Source of the DNA: Xanthobacter agilis
GTDB taxonomy: Bacteria > Pseudomonadota > Alphaproteobacteria > Rhizobiales > Xanthobacteraceae
Direction of reading: 5' to 3'
Length of the DNA stretch: 37,254 nt
Assembly: GCF_021730435.1 (NCBI RefSeq)
Contig: NZ_JABWGX010000036.1
Span: forward strand, 1 to 37,254
Part shown: piece by piece, positions 8,383-15,956 of the stretch
How positions within the stretch are numbered: the first letter of the stretch is position 1
How the letters are laid out: the number at the start of each line of letters is the position of its first letter
Program-made: the position numbers and the translations under genes
The notes under the pieces: model-generated
What the model was told of the DNA's origin: nothing
The model's database searches: none
Seen by the model: only the letters and a program-made list of their open reading frames with translations

Positions 8383-8934
8383 GTGAGCGCACCCAGCGAC
8401 AGCATTGAGATTCGCCTTGAACGGATCTCGCAGCTCTTCAACATGCTCGACCCGTTTCCCTTCCGCGAGCGCGACCTCGACGCGGATGCGGAAGAGTTCA
8501 TCGTCGGCTGGGCGCGGGAGCTGCCGTCACGCCAGCCTATTTCCATCGTCATCCATCTGCCGGCCGACGAAGCCGCGCAGCCGGAAGCGCGCGGGGTCGG
8601 CGACGCTATCCACAACTTCTTCCGCGATCGCGCCGAGGCGGTCTCGCGCGAGCTCAGGGAGCTGTTCCGCATTGGTCGGCACATGCTGGTCATCGGGGGC
8701 GCCGTGCTCGCGGCGTGCCTGTTCCTGGCGCGCATGGCCTCCGACGCGCTCGGCGGCGGCACCTTCCGCAGCTTCGTGGTGGAAAGTCTGGTCATTCTGG
8801 GCTGGGTGGCCAATTCGCGGCCGCTGGAAATCTTCCTCTACGACTGGTGGCCCCTGGTGCGCCGGCGCGACCTGCTCCGGCGGCTGGGCGAGGCACAGGT
8901 GACGATCATCGCCGTTCCGCCCGCGCCGGTTTGA
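8383..8934 (+). CDS. Uncharacterised two-helix membrane protein (paralogue of 5108-5665)
   Basis: A 183-aa protein with a GTG start after GCGGAGCG. It has a soluble N-terminal region with DPFPFRERDLD and VIHLP, and two hydrophobic segments at about 100-116 and 130-152. The second is followed by RPLEIFLYDWWP at 146-157. Length, domain order and the closing motif match the protein at 5108-5665, so the two are divergent copies of one family. GC content here is normal for the genome, unlike its partner. It lies about 60 bp after the flavin reductase on the same strand. The function is unknown; the soluble-plus-two-helix layout suggests a membrane-tethered accessory protein. Confidence 0.75.
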   Translation: MSAPSDSIEIRLERISQLFNMLDPFPFRERDLDADAEEFIVGWARELPSRQPISIVIHLPADEAAQPEARGVGDAIHNFFRDRAEAVSRELRELFRIGRHMLVIGGAVLAACLFLARMASDALGGGTFRSFVVESLVILGWVANSRPLEIFLYDWWPLVRRRDLLRRLGEAQVTIIAVPPAPV

Positions 8935-9033
8935 CGCCGCGCAACGCAATGGAACACTTGCGGCGGGACAATGCGTTATAAGCTCATCAGGCGGCGATCC
9001 GCCGCCCCCGCCAACCGTGCGAGGAGACGCCCC

Positions 9034-9450
9034 ATGGCCGATGAACCGAACCTCACCATTGCCCTTGAGAAAGTCTGCTTCCTTGCGCAGATGGCGCGCG
9101 AGTTCGACGTCAAGGACGCGGTGACCGAACCCGATCCCGGATCCAACGGTTCCGACGACGGCATGCTGTCGGTGCTGGAGGACCATACCGACGATGCCGT
9201 GCGCAGCGAAATCGTCACCTTCATCCGTGGCTTGAACGAAGACGAGCAGGTCGATCTCGTCACCCTGGCCTGGCTCGGCCGGGGCGACGGCGAAAGCTCC
9301 AGCTGGGATGAACTGCGCGCCGAGGCCGCCCGCGCCCACAACGACCGGACCGCCAGCTACCTCCTCGGCATGCCGCTGCTCTCGGACTATCTGGAAGAGG
9401 CGCTGTCCCAGCTCGGTTATTCCTGCGAGGACATCGAAGAGGAAGAGTGA
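9034..9450 (+). CDS. DUF3775 domain-containing protein
   Basis: A 138-aa acidic cytoplasmic protein with the DUF3775 pattern: LTIALEKVCFLAQMAREFDVKD near the N-terminus, GSNGSDDGM, the central LNEDEQVDLVTLAWLGRGD, and the C-terminal ARAHNDRTASYLLGMPLLSDYLEEAL. The start ATG follows GAGGAGA at good spacing. The family is common in alphaproteobacteria and has no assigned function. It is followed by a ChaB-like gene 44 bp downstream, so the two may share a transcript. Confidence 0.85.
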   Translation: MADEPNLTIALEKVCFLAQMAREFDVKDAVTEPDPGSNGSDDGMLSVLEDHTDDAVRSEIVTFIRGLNEDEQVDLVTLAWLGRGDGESSSWDELRAEAARAHNDRTASYLLGMPLLSDYLEEALSQLGYSCEDIEEEE

Positions 9451-9494
9451 CCGCACAGCGGCGTGAAGCCCTTGGCGCCCGGCGGGAGGTTGGC

Positions 9495-9707
9495 ATGCCC
9501 TATCACAGCAATGACGACCTGCCGCCCGCGGTCCGCATGCATCTGCCCGAGCATGCGTGCGACATCTACCGCGCCGCATTCAACGCGGCCTTCGCGGCCC
9601 ACATGGACGATCCGCGCCGCGAGGAGGCGGCCCACCGGATCGCCTGGGCAGCGGTAAAAAGATGCTATGTGAAGGACGGAGCCCATTGGGTGGCCCTCCG
9701 CCGATGA
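9495..9707 (+). CDS. ChaB family protein
   Basis: A 70-aa protein matching the ChaB fold from end to end: DDLPPAVRMHLPEHACDIYRAAFN, then AAHRIAWAAVKRCYVKDG, and a short C-terminal tail. ChaB is known as a putative regulator of the ChaA cation antiporter in enterobacteria; elsewhere its role is unclear. The ATG at 9495 is chosen because GGGAGGT precedes it at about 4 nt and the homologous region begins right after. A longer frame from 9447 would overlap the upstream gene without adding conserved sequence. No chaA is visible nearby. Confidence 0.8.
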   Translation: MPYHSNDDLPPAVRMHLPEHACDIYRAAFNAAFAAHMDDPRREEAAHRIAWAAVKRCYVKDGAHWVALRR

Positions 9708-9819
9708 TCTTCGCTGTTGCGGGGTCGGCACCGGGCTGTCATGGAGAGTGCCCCACCGATCAGAGACCTGGTCCGGCGGCGCGCACCCATGTCGCAGCCG
9801 TGGCACCAAGGAGCCCCCG

Positions 9820-10266
9820 ATGCGCCTGCTCTCACCGGCCTTCGCCAATGGCCAGCCGCTGCCCCGTCGCTTCACCTGCGACGGTGAAAACGTCTCCCCG
9901 CCCTTGCAGTGGACCAGCGTCCCGCCGGAAACGCGCAGCTTCGCCCTGGTGTGCAGCGACCCGGACGCGCCCCGCGGCACCTTCAACCATTGGGCCATCT
10001 TCGACCTGCCGGCCAGCCTCACCGGTCTGACGGAAGGCCAGGTGCTCTATGGCATCCGCGGCGGCATCAACGACTTTGGCAAGCTGGGCTACGGCGGCCC
10101 CTGCCCGCCGCGCGGCCACGGCACGCACCAATATGTATTCGAGCTGTTCGCCTTTCCGGTCGATCGGCTCGATTGCGGATTGCAGCCCTCTGGAGCCGAC
10201 GTGGCGCGGGCCGCCCGCAAGCAGGCGGCGGCCGTCGCCCGCCTGACCGGCCTCTATGCCCGCTGA
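9820..10266 (+). CDS. YbhB/YbcL-type phosphatidylethanolamine-binding (Raf kinase inhibitor-like) protein
   Basis: A 148-aa protein of the bacterial PEBP family. Visible motifs are FTCDGENVSPPLQW, the ligand-pocket signature DPDAPRGTFNHWAIFDLP, and YGGPCPPRGHGTHQYVFELFA. The length is normal for the family and there is no signal peptide, so it is cytoplasmic. The start ATG follows AAGGAG. Bacterial PEBPs bind small anionic ligands, and their physiological role is mostly unresolved. The gene converges on the phosphoribosyltransferase, and the two coding regions overlap by 13 bp at their 3' ends. Confidence 0.9.
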   Translation: MRLLSPAFANGQPLPRRFTCDGENVSPPLQWTSVPPETRSFALVCSDPDAPRGTFNHWAIFDLPASLTGLTEGQVLYGIRGGINDFGKLGYGGPCPPRGHGTHQYVFELFAFPVDRLDCGLQPSGADVARAARKQAAAVARLTGLYAR

Positions 10267-10925
10267 TCGGCGCCCGGCCGTGCCACCGGGCAGCGGGCGA
10301 GAGCGGCTTCCACCGCGCCGTCGGTGACCTGGGTGAAATCGTCGTAGAAATAGCCGATGGCGCCGAACGGCTCGGGGGTCAGCAGGCATACGCAGGCATC
10401 GACCTCCGGCGTCAGCTCGGCGAGCGCGTCCGCTGGCGCCACCGGCACCGCCAGCACCAGTTCCGTCGGACCGCGCTGGCGAACCGCCTCCAGCGCCGCC
10501 TTCACCGTGGCGCCGGTGGCGATGCCATCGTCCACCACGATCACCACCCGGCCGGCGATGGGCGCACGGGGGCGCGCACCGATATAGCGGGCCCGGCGCC
10601 GCTCGATCTCCGCCAGTTCCCGGCGGCATGCCGTGTCGAAGGCGGCCTTGTCCACATGCCCCAGCGCGAGAATGTCGGCGTTGCGCACCACGATGGGGGC
10701 TGCCCCATCCACCACCGCGCCCATGGCCAGCTCCGGCTGATCGGGCAGGCCGATCTTGCGGACCAGCACCAGATCCAGCGGCGCATGCAGCGCCGTCGCC
10801 ACCTCGGCCGCCACCGGGACGCCGCCGCGGGGCAGTGCCAGCACCACCGCATCCCGCCCCGCATAACCCGCGAGGGCCACTGCAAGCCGGCGCCCGGCAT
10901 CCGTGCGATCGCGAAACCGTCTCAT
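10254..10925 (-). CDS. Phosphoribosyltransferase family protein
   Basis: A 223-aa type I phosphoribosyltransferase. The PRPP-binding loop is VVIVVDDGIATGAT at about 127-140, and ALPRGGVPVA at 30-39 fits the N-terminal PPi-loop region. Such stand-alone proteins, often fused or adjacent to an alpha/beta hydrolase, are common in proteobacteria and have no confirmed nucleobase substrate. The ATG at 10925 follows GGGAGGA and overlaps the stop of the hydrolase gene by 4 bp (ATGA), so the two are translationally coupled. The 3' end overlaps the convergent PEBP gene. Confidence 0.88.
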   Translation of the reverse strand: MRRFRDRTDAGRRLAVALAGYAGRDAVVLALPRGGVPVAAEVATALHAPLDLVLVRKIGLPDQPELAMGAVVDGAAPIVVRNADILALGHVDKAAFDTACRRELAEIERRRARYIGARPRAPIAGRVVIVVDDGIATGATVKAALEAVRQRGPTELVLAVPVAPADALAELTPEVDACVCLLTPEPFGAIGYFYDDFTQVTDGAVEAALARCPVARPGADQRA

Positions 10926-11581
10926 GGCGTTTGTCCTCCCGAGCACAGATGCTGCCGGAACCACCCGCCGGCGCGGCGCGCCACCTGATCCAGCGCGCCC
11001 GGCTCCTCGAACAGATGGTGCGCGCCGGGGATGACCTCCAGGGCCACCGGCCCGCCGAAGCGGATCAAGGCCCGCCGGTTCAGCTCCAGCACCTCCGCGT
11101 CGGCGCCGCCCACCAGGAGCAGGGTCGGCACCCGGACCAGGGCCAGCACCGCCAGCACGAGATCCGGCCGTCCACCGCGCGCCACGATGGCGCCGACGCG
11201 ATCAGGCGCCCGCGCCGCCGTGACCAGCGCCGCCGCCGCGCCCGTGCTGGCACCGAACAGGCCCACCGGCAGCGCGCCGAGGCCGGGCACCGTCGCCGCC
11301 CAGTCGACAGCCCCCAGCAGCCGGTCCGAGAGCAGCATGGGATCGAACATCTTGCGCGGATCGCCGCTCTCTTCCGGCAGCAGCAGATCGAACAGCAAGG
11401 TCGCGAAGCCCTCGCCATGGAGGTATTCAGCAACCTGTCGATTGCGCGGACTCTGAAAGCCGGAGCCGCTGCCATGGGCGAACACCACCAGCGCCCGCGC
11501 CTGCGGCGGCACGCAGAGCTCGCCGGCCAGACCGAGCGGGGCGACGGAAACGTCGTGCCCTGGGGCGGAAACGGGCGACAT
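10922..11581 (-). CDS. Dienelactone-hydrolase-like alpha/beta hydrolase
   Basis: A 219-aa single-domain alpha/beta hydrolase. VVFAHGSGSG gives the oxyanion region, the nucleophile elbow is GASTG with Ser112, and a late PGAHHLFEEPG carries the catalytic His. It is the first gene of a two-gene operon with the phosphoribosyltransferase. In other genomes this pair is known as neighbours or as a fusion protein, which suggests they act on one substrate, perhaps a nucleotide- or ribose-linked ester. That function is inference. Confidence 0.85.
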   Translation of the reverse strand: MSPVSAPGHDVSVAPLGLAGELCVPPQARALVVFAHGSGSGFQSPRNRQVAEYLHGEGFATLLFDLLLPEESGDPRKMFDPMLLSDRLLGAVDWAATVPGLGALPVGLFGASTGAAAALVTAARAPDRVGAIVARGGRPDLVLAVLALVRVPTLLLVGGADAEVLELNRRALIRFGGPVALEVIPGAHHLFEEPGALDQVARRAGGWFRQHLCSGGQTP

Positions 11582-12089
11582 GGCCTTGCCCCCTGAGGCG
11601 CGTCCTGCGGGCGACTCGCCGCAGACGCGTTGCTCCCATATGGTGGTTACGTATGATCTTCGGCGCTTGGGCCGTCATCCATCATTGATCGAGCGCAAGG
11701 GCGCTCGGTTTCGTCCAGCGGAACACGGATCCGTCCCCAAGAGGCGCCCCTCCACCGCGCCCGCAAGGGCCCGCCTGAAGACCGACGGCCCCAACCGACG
11801 CGCCGACACTCTGCGCCGGATCGCACGGCTATATCAAAACCCGCAAGCGTTGATGCGGGTGTGTGGCGCGGGCGTTCAGGAATGAGCCGACACCCCCCAT
11901 GCCCCTCGTGTGTGCGTGCGGCTGGCGCGCGGGGCGCAGACCCAGAAGCCCCCCAATTCCGGCGCCCGCGTCCGGCATCGCCGCCGCATCAACAAGACGT
12001 TCGGGCCATGCTGATTTTGCGGCGCCGGAACAACCACAGGACCGGTCGCCCCACCTCGGATCCGAGACGCCCGAAGGCGATACTCCGAC

Positions 12090-12215
12090 AATGCAACAAT
12101 TATGTATTTTTCATGTTTACGTATTTTTATACAGTATGAATGAATTATATATATTTGTAATAGACTATATATATAATATATATGAATTAAATTATAAATA
12201 AATTATTGATGCCAC
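12090..12215. other. AT-rich island
   Basis: About 125 bp are composed largely of A and T in a genome that elsewhere is near two thirds G+C, including alternating TA runs around 12145-12182. It is placed upstream of the promoter of the glucosylglycerol-type operon. Possible roles are an UP-element-like or curved region, a binding site for a xenogeneic silencer such as MucR/Ros, or a remnant of inserted DNA. Confidence 0.8.
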
Positions 12216-12266
12216 CATTATGCCGAAAAATGGACACGCAAGCATCCACATCAGATATGTGGAAAT

Positions 12267-12296
12267 TTGACACCTCTGACATATTGCGGATAGGAT
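12267..12296 (+). promoter_or_regulatory. Putative sigma70-type promoter of gpsA-HAD-ggpS
   Basis: A consensus TTGACA (12267-12272) is followed after 18 bp by TAGGAT (12291-12296), directly downstream of the AT-rich island and about 115 bp before the gpsA start. The -35 also begins a direct repeat, TGACA-N4-to-5-TGACA, that could bind a regulator. The placement is good; the -10 matches only four of six consensus bases. Confidence 0.45.
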
Positions 12297-12412
12297 ACAG
12301 TAAGTGATCGATTGAGGAATGGGCTTTTTCGGAAGCCTTACCGGGCAATTCTTGCCCCGTCGCCACCCGCTTCATGCGGCGCGCGGCACGCCCTTGCAAC
12401 ACAGGGGGTCCC

Positions 12413-13573
12413 ATGACCGACTTCAAAACGCTGCTCCAACAACGGCGGTTGTCCGCTACCCATCCGCAGACCAGCGTACCTAGACCCTACGAAACCCTCG
12501 CGGTCCTCGGCGGTGGCGCCTGGGGCACCGCTCTCGCCATCGTCGCCGCCCGCGCCGGATGCCAGGTGCGCCTGTGGCTCCGCGATTCCGCCCGCGCCGC
12601 CGAAATCGCCCGCACCCGGCGCAACACCGCGCGCCTGGGCGACATTCCCATTCCCCCCGGCGTGATCCCCACCGCCGACTTCGCTGCGGCCCTCGACGGC
12701 GCTGCGGCGGCGTTGCTCGTCACGCCCTCGGCAACCGTCCGCGAGATGGCGCGGCGCATCGCCGCCCACCCGGCGCCGCACATGCCGCTGTTCGTGAGCG
12801 CCAAGGGCATCGAGGCCGGCACCGGCCTCATGATGTCGGCCGTGGCGGAAGAGGAGGCGCCGGGCCGCGTCATCGGCGTGATCTCAGGCCCCACCTTCGC
12901 CCTTGAGACGGCAGCCGGGCACCCCACCGCCGCGACCATCGCCTGCACCGCCGGCGCCGATGTACCACCGTATCTGCGGCCCGGCGCCCGCATGGCGGCG
13001 AGCCTCACCTGCGACAGCTTCCGCCCCTATGTCTCGGACGACATGGCGGGGGTCGAGGTGGGCGGCGCGGTGAAGAATGTCATCGCTATCGCCTGCGGCA
13101 TGCTGGCCGGGGCGGGCTTCGGCGAGAATACGCGGGCCGCCCTCATCACCCGCGGGCTCGACGAGATGAAGGAGCTGGCGGTGTGTCTCGGCGGCCGGCG
13201 CGAAACGGTGACGGGCCTTTCGGGCATGGGCGACCTGATGCTCACCTGCTCCAGCCCCCAATCGCGCAACTTCCGCTACGGCTTCGCCCGCGGCGCGGGC
13301 CGCTCCGACGCCGACGCGTTCGACGGCGCCCCGGTGCTGGTGGAGGGGCGACACAATGCGGTGACGGTCACGGACCTTGCCCGCCGGCTCCACCTCCACA
13401 TGCCCATTTGCGAGATGGTGCGCGCCGTGGTGGCGGACGGCCGCCCCATCGGCGAAGCGTTCGCCGGCTTCTGGGCGGCGCCGATCCAGGCCGAGCCGCG
13501 CGCCCTCGACCTCGCCTTCCCCCACCCGGCCGAAGCGGAAGTGACGCGCCGGTTCGAGGCCTTGTTGCCGTGA
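12413..13573 (+). CDS. gpsA: NAD(P)-dependent glycerol-3-phosphate dehydrogenase
   Basis: A 386-aa GpsA-family protein that reduces dihydroxyacetone phosphate to sn-glycerol 3-phosphate. The Rossmann motif GGGAWGTA lies at 33-40, SAKGIE carries Lys131, SGPTFA follows, and the catalytic lysine is Lys221 in GGAVKNVIAIACG. TGLSGMGDLMLTC sits in the C-terminal domain. An N-terminal extension of about 25 residues precedes the usual start of the family. The ATG at 12413 follows AGGGGGT. It is the first gene of a three-gene unit: its TGA overlaps the GTG of the HAD gene by 4 bp. The context suggests that this copy feeds glycerol 3-phosphate to the glycosyltransferase two genes downstream rather than serving bulk phospholipid synthesis. 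Confidence 0.9.
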   Translation: MTDFKTLLQQRRLSATHPQTSVPRPYETLAVLGGGAWGTALAIVAARAGCQVRLWLRDSARAAEIARTRRNTARLGDIPIPPGVIPTADFAAALDGAAAALLVTPSATVREMARRIAAHPAPHMPLFVSAKGIEAGTGLMMSAVAEEEAPGRVIGVISGPTFALETAAGHPTAATIACTAGADVPPYLRPGARMAASLTCDSFRPYVSDDMAGVEVGGAVKNVIAIACGMLAGAGFGENTRAALITRGLDEMKELAVCLGGRRETVTGLSGMGDLMLTCSSPQSRNFRYGFARGAGRSDADAFDGAPVLVEGRHNAVTVTDLARRLHLHMPICEMVRAVVADGRPIGEAFAGFWAAPIQAEPRALDLAFPHPAEAEVTRRFEALLP

Positions 13574-14376
13574 GCGGTGGGCCGGACGCGGCCGCGGCGC
13601 GGTGGCGCCTCGTGCTCGCCACCGACCTCGACGGCACCTTCCTTGGCGGGACGCCGGGCGCGCGCGCGGCGCTCTACGGCTGGATCCGCCGGCACCGGGA
13701 CAGCGTGGGCCTCATCTTCGTCACCGGCCGCGACCCGGACTTCATCCACGCTTTGTGCGCCGGAACCGGAGCGGAGGCCTGCGGGGTGCCCGTTCCCGAC
13801 TATGTGGTGGCGGATGTGGGCACCACCGTGGCGCGGGTCGAGCGGCGGGACGGGGCGCCGGCCCTGTCTCTGCTGCGGGAGCTGGAGGCCCCCATCGCCG
13901 CCGCCTGGGGCGATCGCTCCGCCTTCGTGCGCGAGACGCTGGCCGGCGCGCCGGGCCTTGTTCCACAGGACACCCCATTCCGCCACCGCGTGTCCTACCA
14001 TTACGATCCCTTGCGCTACGATCCGGCGGCCACCGCGCCGCTCGCCGACGCGGGCCTCGACATTCTCATTTCGGCCGATCGCTTCCTCGATGTGCTGCCG
14101 GGCGGGGCGAACAAGGGCTCGACCCTGCTGGCCCTGCTGGAACACCTGGGGCTCGCTCGCGACCGGGTGCTGGTGGCCGGCGACACCCTGAATGACCTTT
14201 CCATGTTCCGGACCGGTCTTTTCGGCGCGGTGGTGGGCGGGGCTGAAGCCGCCCTGAGAGACGCCACGCGGGCCCTGCCCCACACCCTGCACTGCCGCGC
14301 GCCGGGCGCGGGCGGCATCATGGAGGCCATCGCGGCCTTCGGACTTCATCCCGCGCCACCGGAGGCAAGCCAATGA
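13570..14376 (+). CDS. HAD-IIB phosphatase, probable glucosylglycerol-phosphate phosphatase
   Basis: A 268-aa HAD-superfamily hydrolase of the sucrose-phosphatase-like IIB type. Motif I is ATDLDGTF with nucleophile Asp19 and acid Asp21, motif II is FVTGRD, the motif III lysine is in GANKGSTL, and motif IV is GDTLND with Asp205. Its GTG start overlaps the gpsA stop, and its TGA overlaps the ggpS ATG. By position it should remove the phosphate from the product of the glycosyltransferase. It appears closer to S6PP-type HADs than to the cyanobacterial GgpP family, so the assignment rests on context plus fold. A trehalose-6-phosphate phosphatase role is the alternative. Confidence 0.75.
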   Translation: MSGGPDAAAARWRLVLATDLDGTFLGGTPGARAALYGWIRRHRDSVGLIFVTGRDPDFIHALCAGTGAEACGVPVPDYVVADVGTTVARVERRDGAPALSLLRELEAPIAAAWGDRSAFVRETLAGAPGLVPQDTPFRHRVSYHYDPLRYDPAATAPLADAGLDILISADRFLDVLPGGANKGSTLLALLEHLGLARDRVLVAGDTLNDLSMFRTGLFGAVVGGAEAALRDATRALPHTLHCRAPGAGGIMEAIAAFGLHPAPPEASQ

Positions 14377-15884
14377 AATCGGACCTCGTCATCGTCTATC
14401 ACCGGGCCCCCTACGAGGAGGTGATGGAGGATGGCGTGATCGTGCTTCGGGAACACAAGAGCCCCAACGGCATCGTGCCCACCTTGAAGGCCCTCATCGG
14501 CCGCATCGAGCGCGCCGCCTGGGTCGCCTGGAAGGAGGCCGAAGACCCGGCCCACCCCGATTTCGAGCGGGTCGTGGACATCTCCGACAGCTTCGGCACC
14601 TATGCCGTCAGCCGGCTGCCGCTGACGGCCGAGCAGGTGCGCAGCTTCTATCACGTGACATCCAAGGAAGCCTTCTGGCCCATCCTCCACGGCTTCAAGG
14701 AGCGCTACAATTACGATCCGGTGGACTGGCCCACGTTTCGCGCCGTGAACTGGGCGTTCGCGGAAGCGGCGGCGGAAGAGGCCAGCGACGATGCCGTGGT
14801 GTGGGTGCACGATTACAATCTGTGGCTCGTGCCCGGCTATCTGCGGCAGCTCAAGCCCTCGGTGAGGATCGCTTTCTTCCACCACACCCCGTTCCCCGCG
14901 CCTGACATGTTCAACGTGCTGCCCTGGCGCCGGGAGATCGTGGACAGCCTGCTGGCCTGTGACGCCGTCGGCTTCCATGTGCCGCGCTATGCGCAGAATT
15001 TCATGGCGGTCGCCCATTCCCTGGCCGGCGCCCACGCGCTTCAGGATGCGGAGACCGATCCACGCCTGGCCAGCGCGGGCACCGCGCTCAACGAGATGTT
15101 CACCCCGCTCGCCCTCGCCGTGGACGGGCGCACGGTCCGCATCGACACCAATCCGGTGGGCGTGAACTTCAGCTACATCGAGGACCTGGCCGCCGCCCCG
15201 GCGGTCGCGGAAAAGGTCGAGGCGATCCGCGCCGGGCTGGATGGGGCGAAGCTCGTGCTCTCGGTATCGCGCACCGATTACACCAAGGGCAATGTCCAGC
15301 AGCTCGAAGCCTTCGAGCGCCTGTTGAAGCGGCGGCCGGACCTGCTCGGACAGGTCCGGTTCATGCTGGTGTCGGTGGGCGCCAACCGGGGCATGAGCAT
15401 CTATGAGGATGTGCAGCAGCGCATCGAGGAACTGACCGGCCGCATCAACGGGACCTTCGGCAGTTTCGAATGGCAGCCCGTTTCCCTCATCTCCACCGCC
15501 ATCCCGCTGCCGGAACTGGTCGCGTACTACCGCGCCGCCCATGTCGCCGCCATCACCCCCCTCGCCGACGGGCTCAATCTGGTGGCAAGCGAGTTCTGCG
15601 CCGCCCAGGGCGAGGACGGCGCGGGCGTGCTGATCCTGTCCGAGTTCGCCGGCGCGTCGGTGCTGCTGGAGGGGGCGATCCCGGTGAACCCCTTCTCCAA
15701 TGCCCATATGGACAACGCCCTGGAACAGGCGCTGGCCATGCCCGCGGCGGAGGCCCATGGCCGCATGGCGCTGCTGCGCGCCTCCGCCCGCCGCTTCACC
15801 CTCCAGAGCTGGGCGGACGCCACCTTGGACGGGTTCGCGGCGTTGAAGGCGTCCCCGGTGGCGGCCACCGCCCCCGCCGCTTGA
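14373..15884 (+). CDS. ggpS: Glucosylglycerol-phosphate synthase (GT20 family)
   Basis: A 503-aa retaining glycosyltransferase of family GT20. The N-terminus, LVIVYHRAPYEEV followed by SPNGIVPTLKAL, matches the cyanobacterial GgpS pattern rather than trehalose synthase OtsA, which has VSNR and GGLAVG-type motifs there. LTAEQVRSFYHVTSKEAFWPILH is also GgpS-like. Shared GT20 features are WVHDYNLWLVP (Asp147), FFHHTPFP, the donor-phosphate-binding SVSRTDYTKG with Arg300 and Lys305, and TPLADGLNLVASE. The expected reaction is nucleoside-diphosphoglucose plus glycerol 3-phosphate to glucosylglycerol phosphate. The ATG overlaps the phosphatase stop (ATGA) and is preceded by GGAGG. The co-encoded gpsA supports glycerol 3-phosphate as acceptor. 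OtsA activity remains the alternative. Confidence 0.82.
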   Translation: MKSDLVIVYHRAPYEEVMEDGVIVLREHKSPNGIVPTLKALIGRIERAAWVAWKEAEDPAHPDFERVVDISDSFGTYAVSRLPLTAEQVRSFYHVTSKEAFWPILHGFKERYNYDPVDWPTFRAVNWAFAEAAAEEASDDAVVWVHDYNLWLVPGYLRQLKPSVRIAFFHHTPFPAPDMFNVLPWRREIVDSLLACDAVGFHVPRYAQNFMAVAHSLAGAHALQDAETDPRLASAGTALNEMFTPLALAVDGRTVRIDTNPVGVNFSYIEDLAAAPAVAEKVEAIRAGLDGAKLVLSVSRTDYTKGNVQQLEAFERLLKRRPDLLGQVRFMLVSVGANRGMSIYEDVQQRIEELTGRINGTFGSFEWQPVSLISTAIPLPELVAYYRAAHVAAITPLADGLNLVASEFCAAQGEDGAGVLILSEFAGASVLLEGAIPVNPFSNAHMDNALEQALAMPAAEAHGRMALLRASARRFTLQSWADATLDGFAALKASPVAATAPAA

Positions 15885-15956
15885 CCGCGCTGGGGCGTGG
15901 ATGAGCGCATATTCCGTCTGGCGCGACAGCGGGCGCGCCGGTATATGGGAGCTGGG

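Larger units (their letters stand above)
11582..12412. other. 830-bp gene-free region with AT-rich island
   Basis: No convincing gene lies between the minus-strand hydrolase and gpsA. The first 500 bp are GC-rich and contain a perfect 7-bp hairpin, ACCCGCA/TGCGGGT, at 11839-11860 without a T-tract. From about 12090 to 12260 the composition switches abruptly to very AT-rich, with runs such as TATATATATAATATATAT. The last 150 bp are of intermediate composition and hold a promoter-like pair. Short frames on both strands here lack ribosome-binding sites and recognisable content. Confidence 0.7.

Noticed and set aside
9447-9494. Upstream in-frame extension of the ChaB-like protein
   Set aside because: It would overlap the DUF3775 gene and add no conserved residues. 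The internal ATG has the good Shine-Dalgarno.
12187-12426. 79-codon minus-strand frame in the AT-rich island
   Set aside because: There is no ribosome-binding site and no conserved content. It crosses the proposed gpsA promoter and start.
14373-15884. Trehalose-6-phosphate synthase (OtsA) as the first reading of the GT20 gene
   Set aside because: The N-terminal acceptor-side motifs match GgpS-type enzymes, and a dedicated gpsA sits in the operon. OtsA is kept as an alternative but not preferred.
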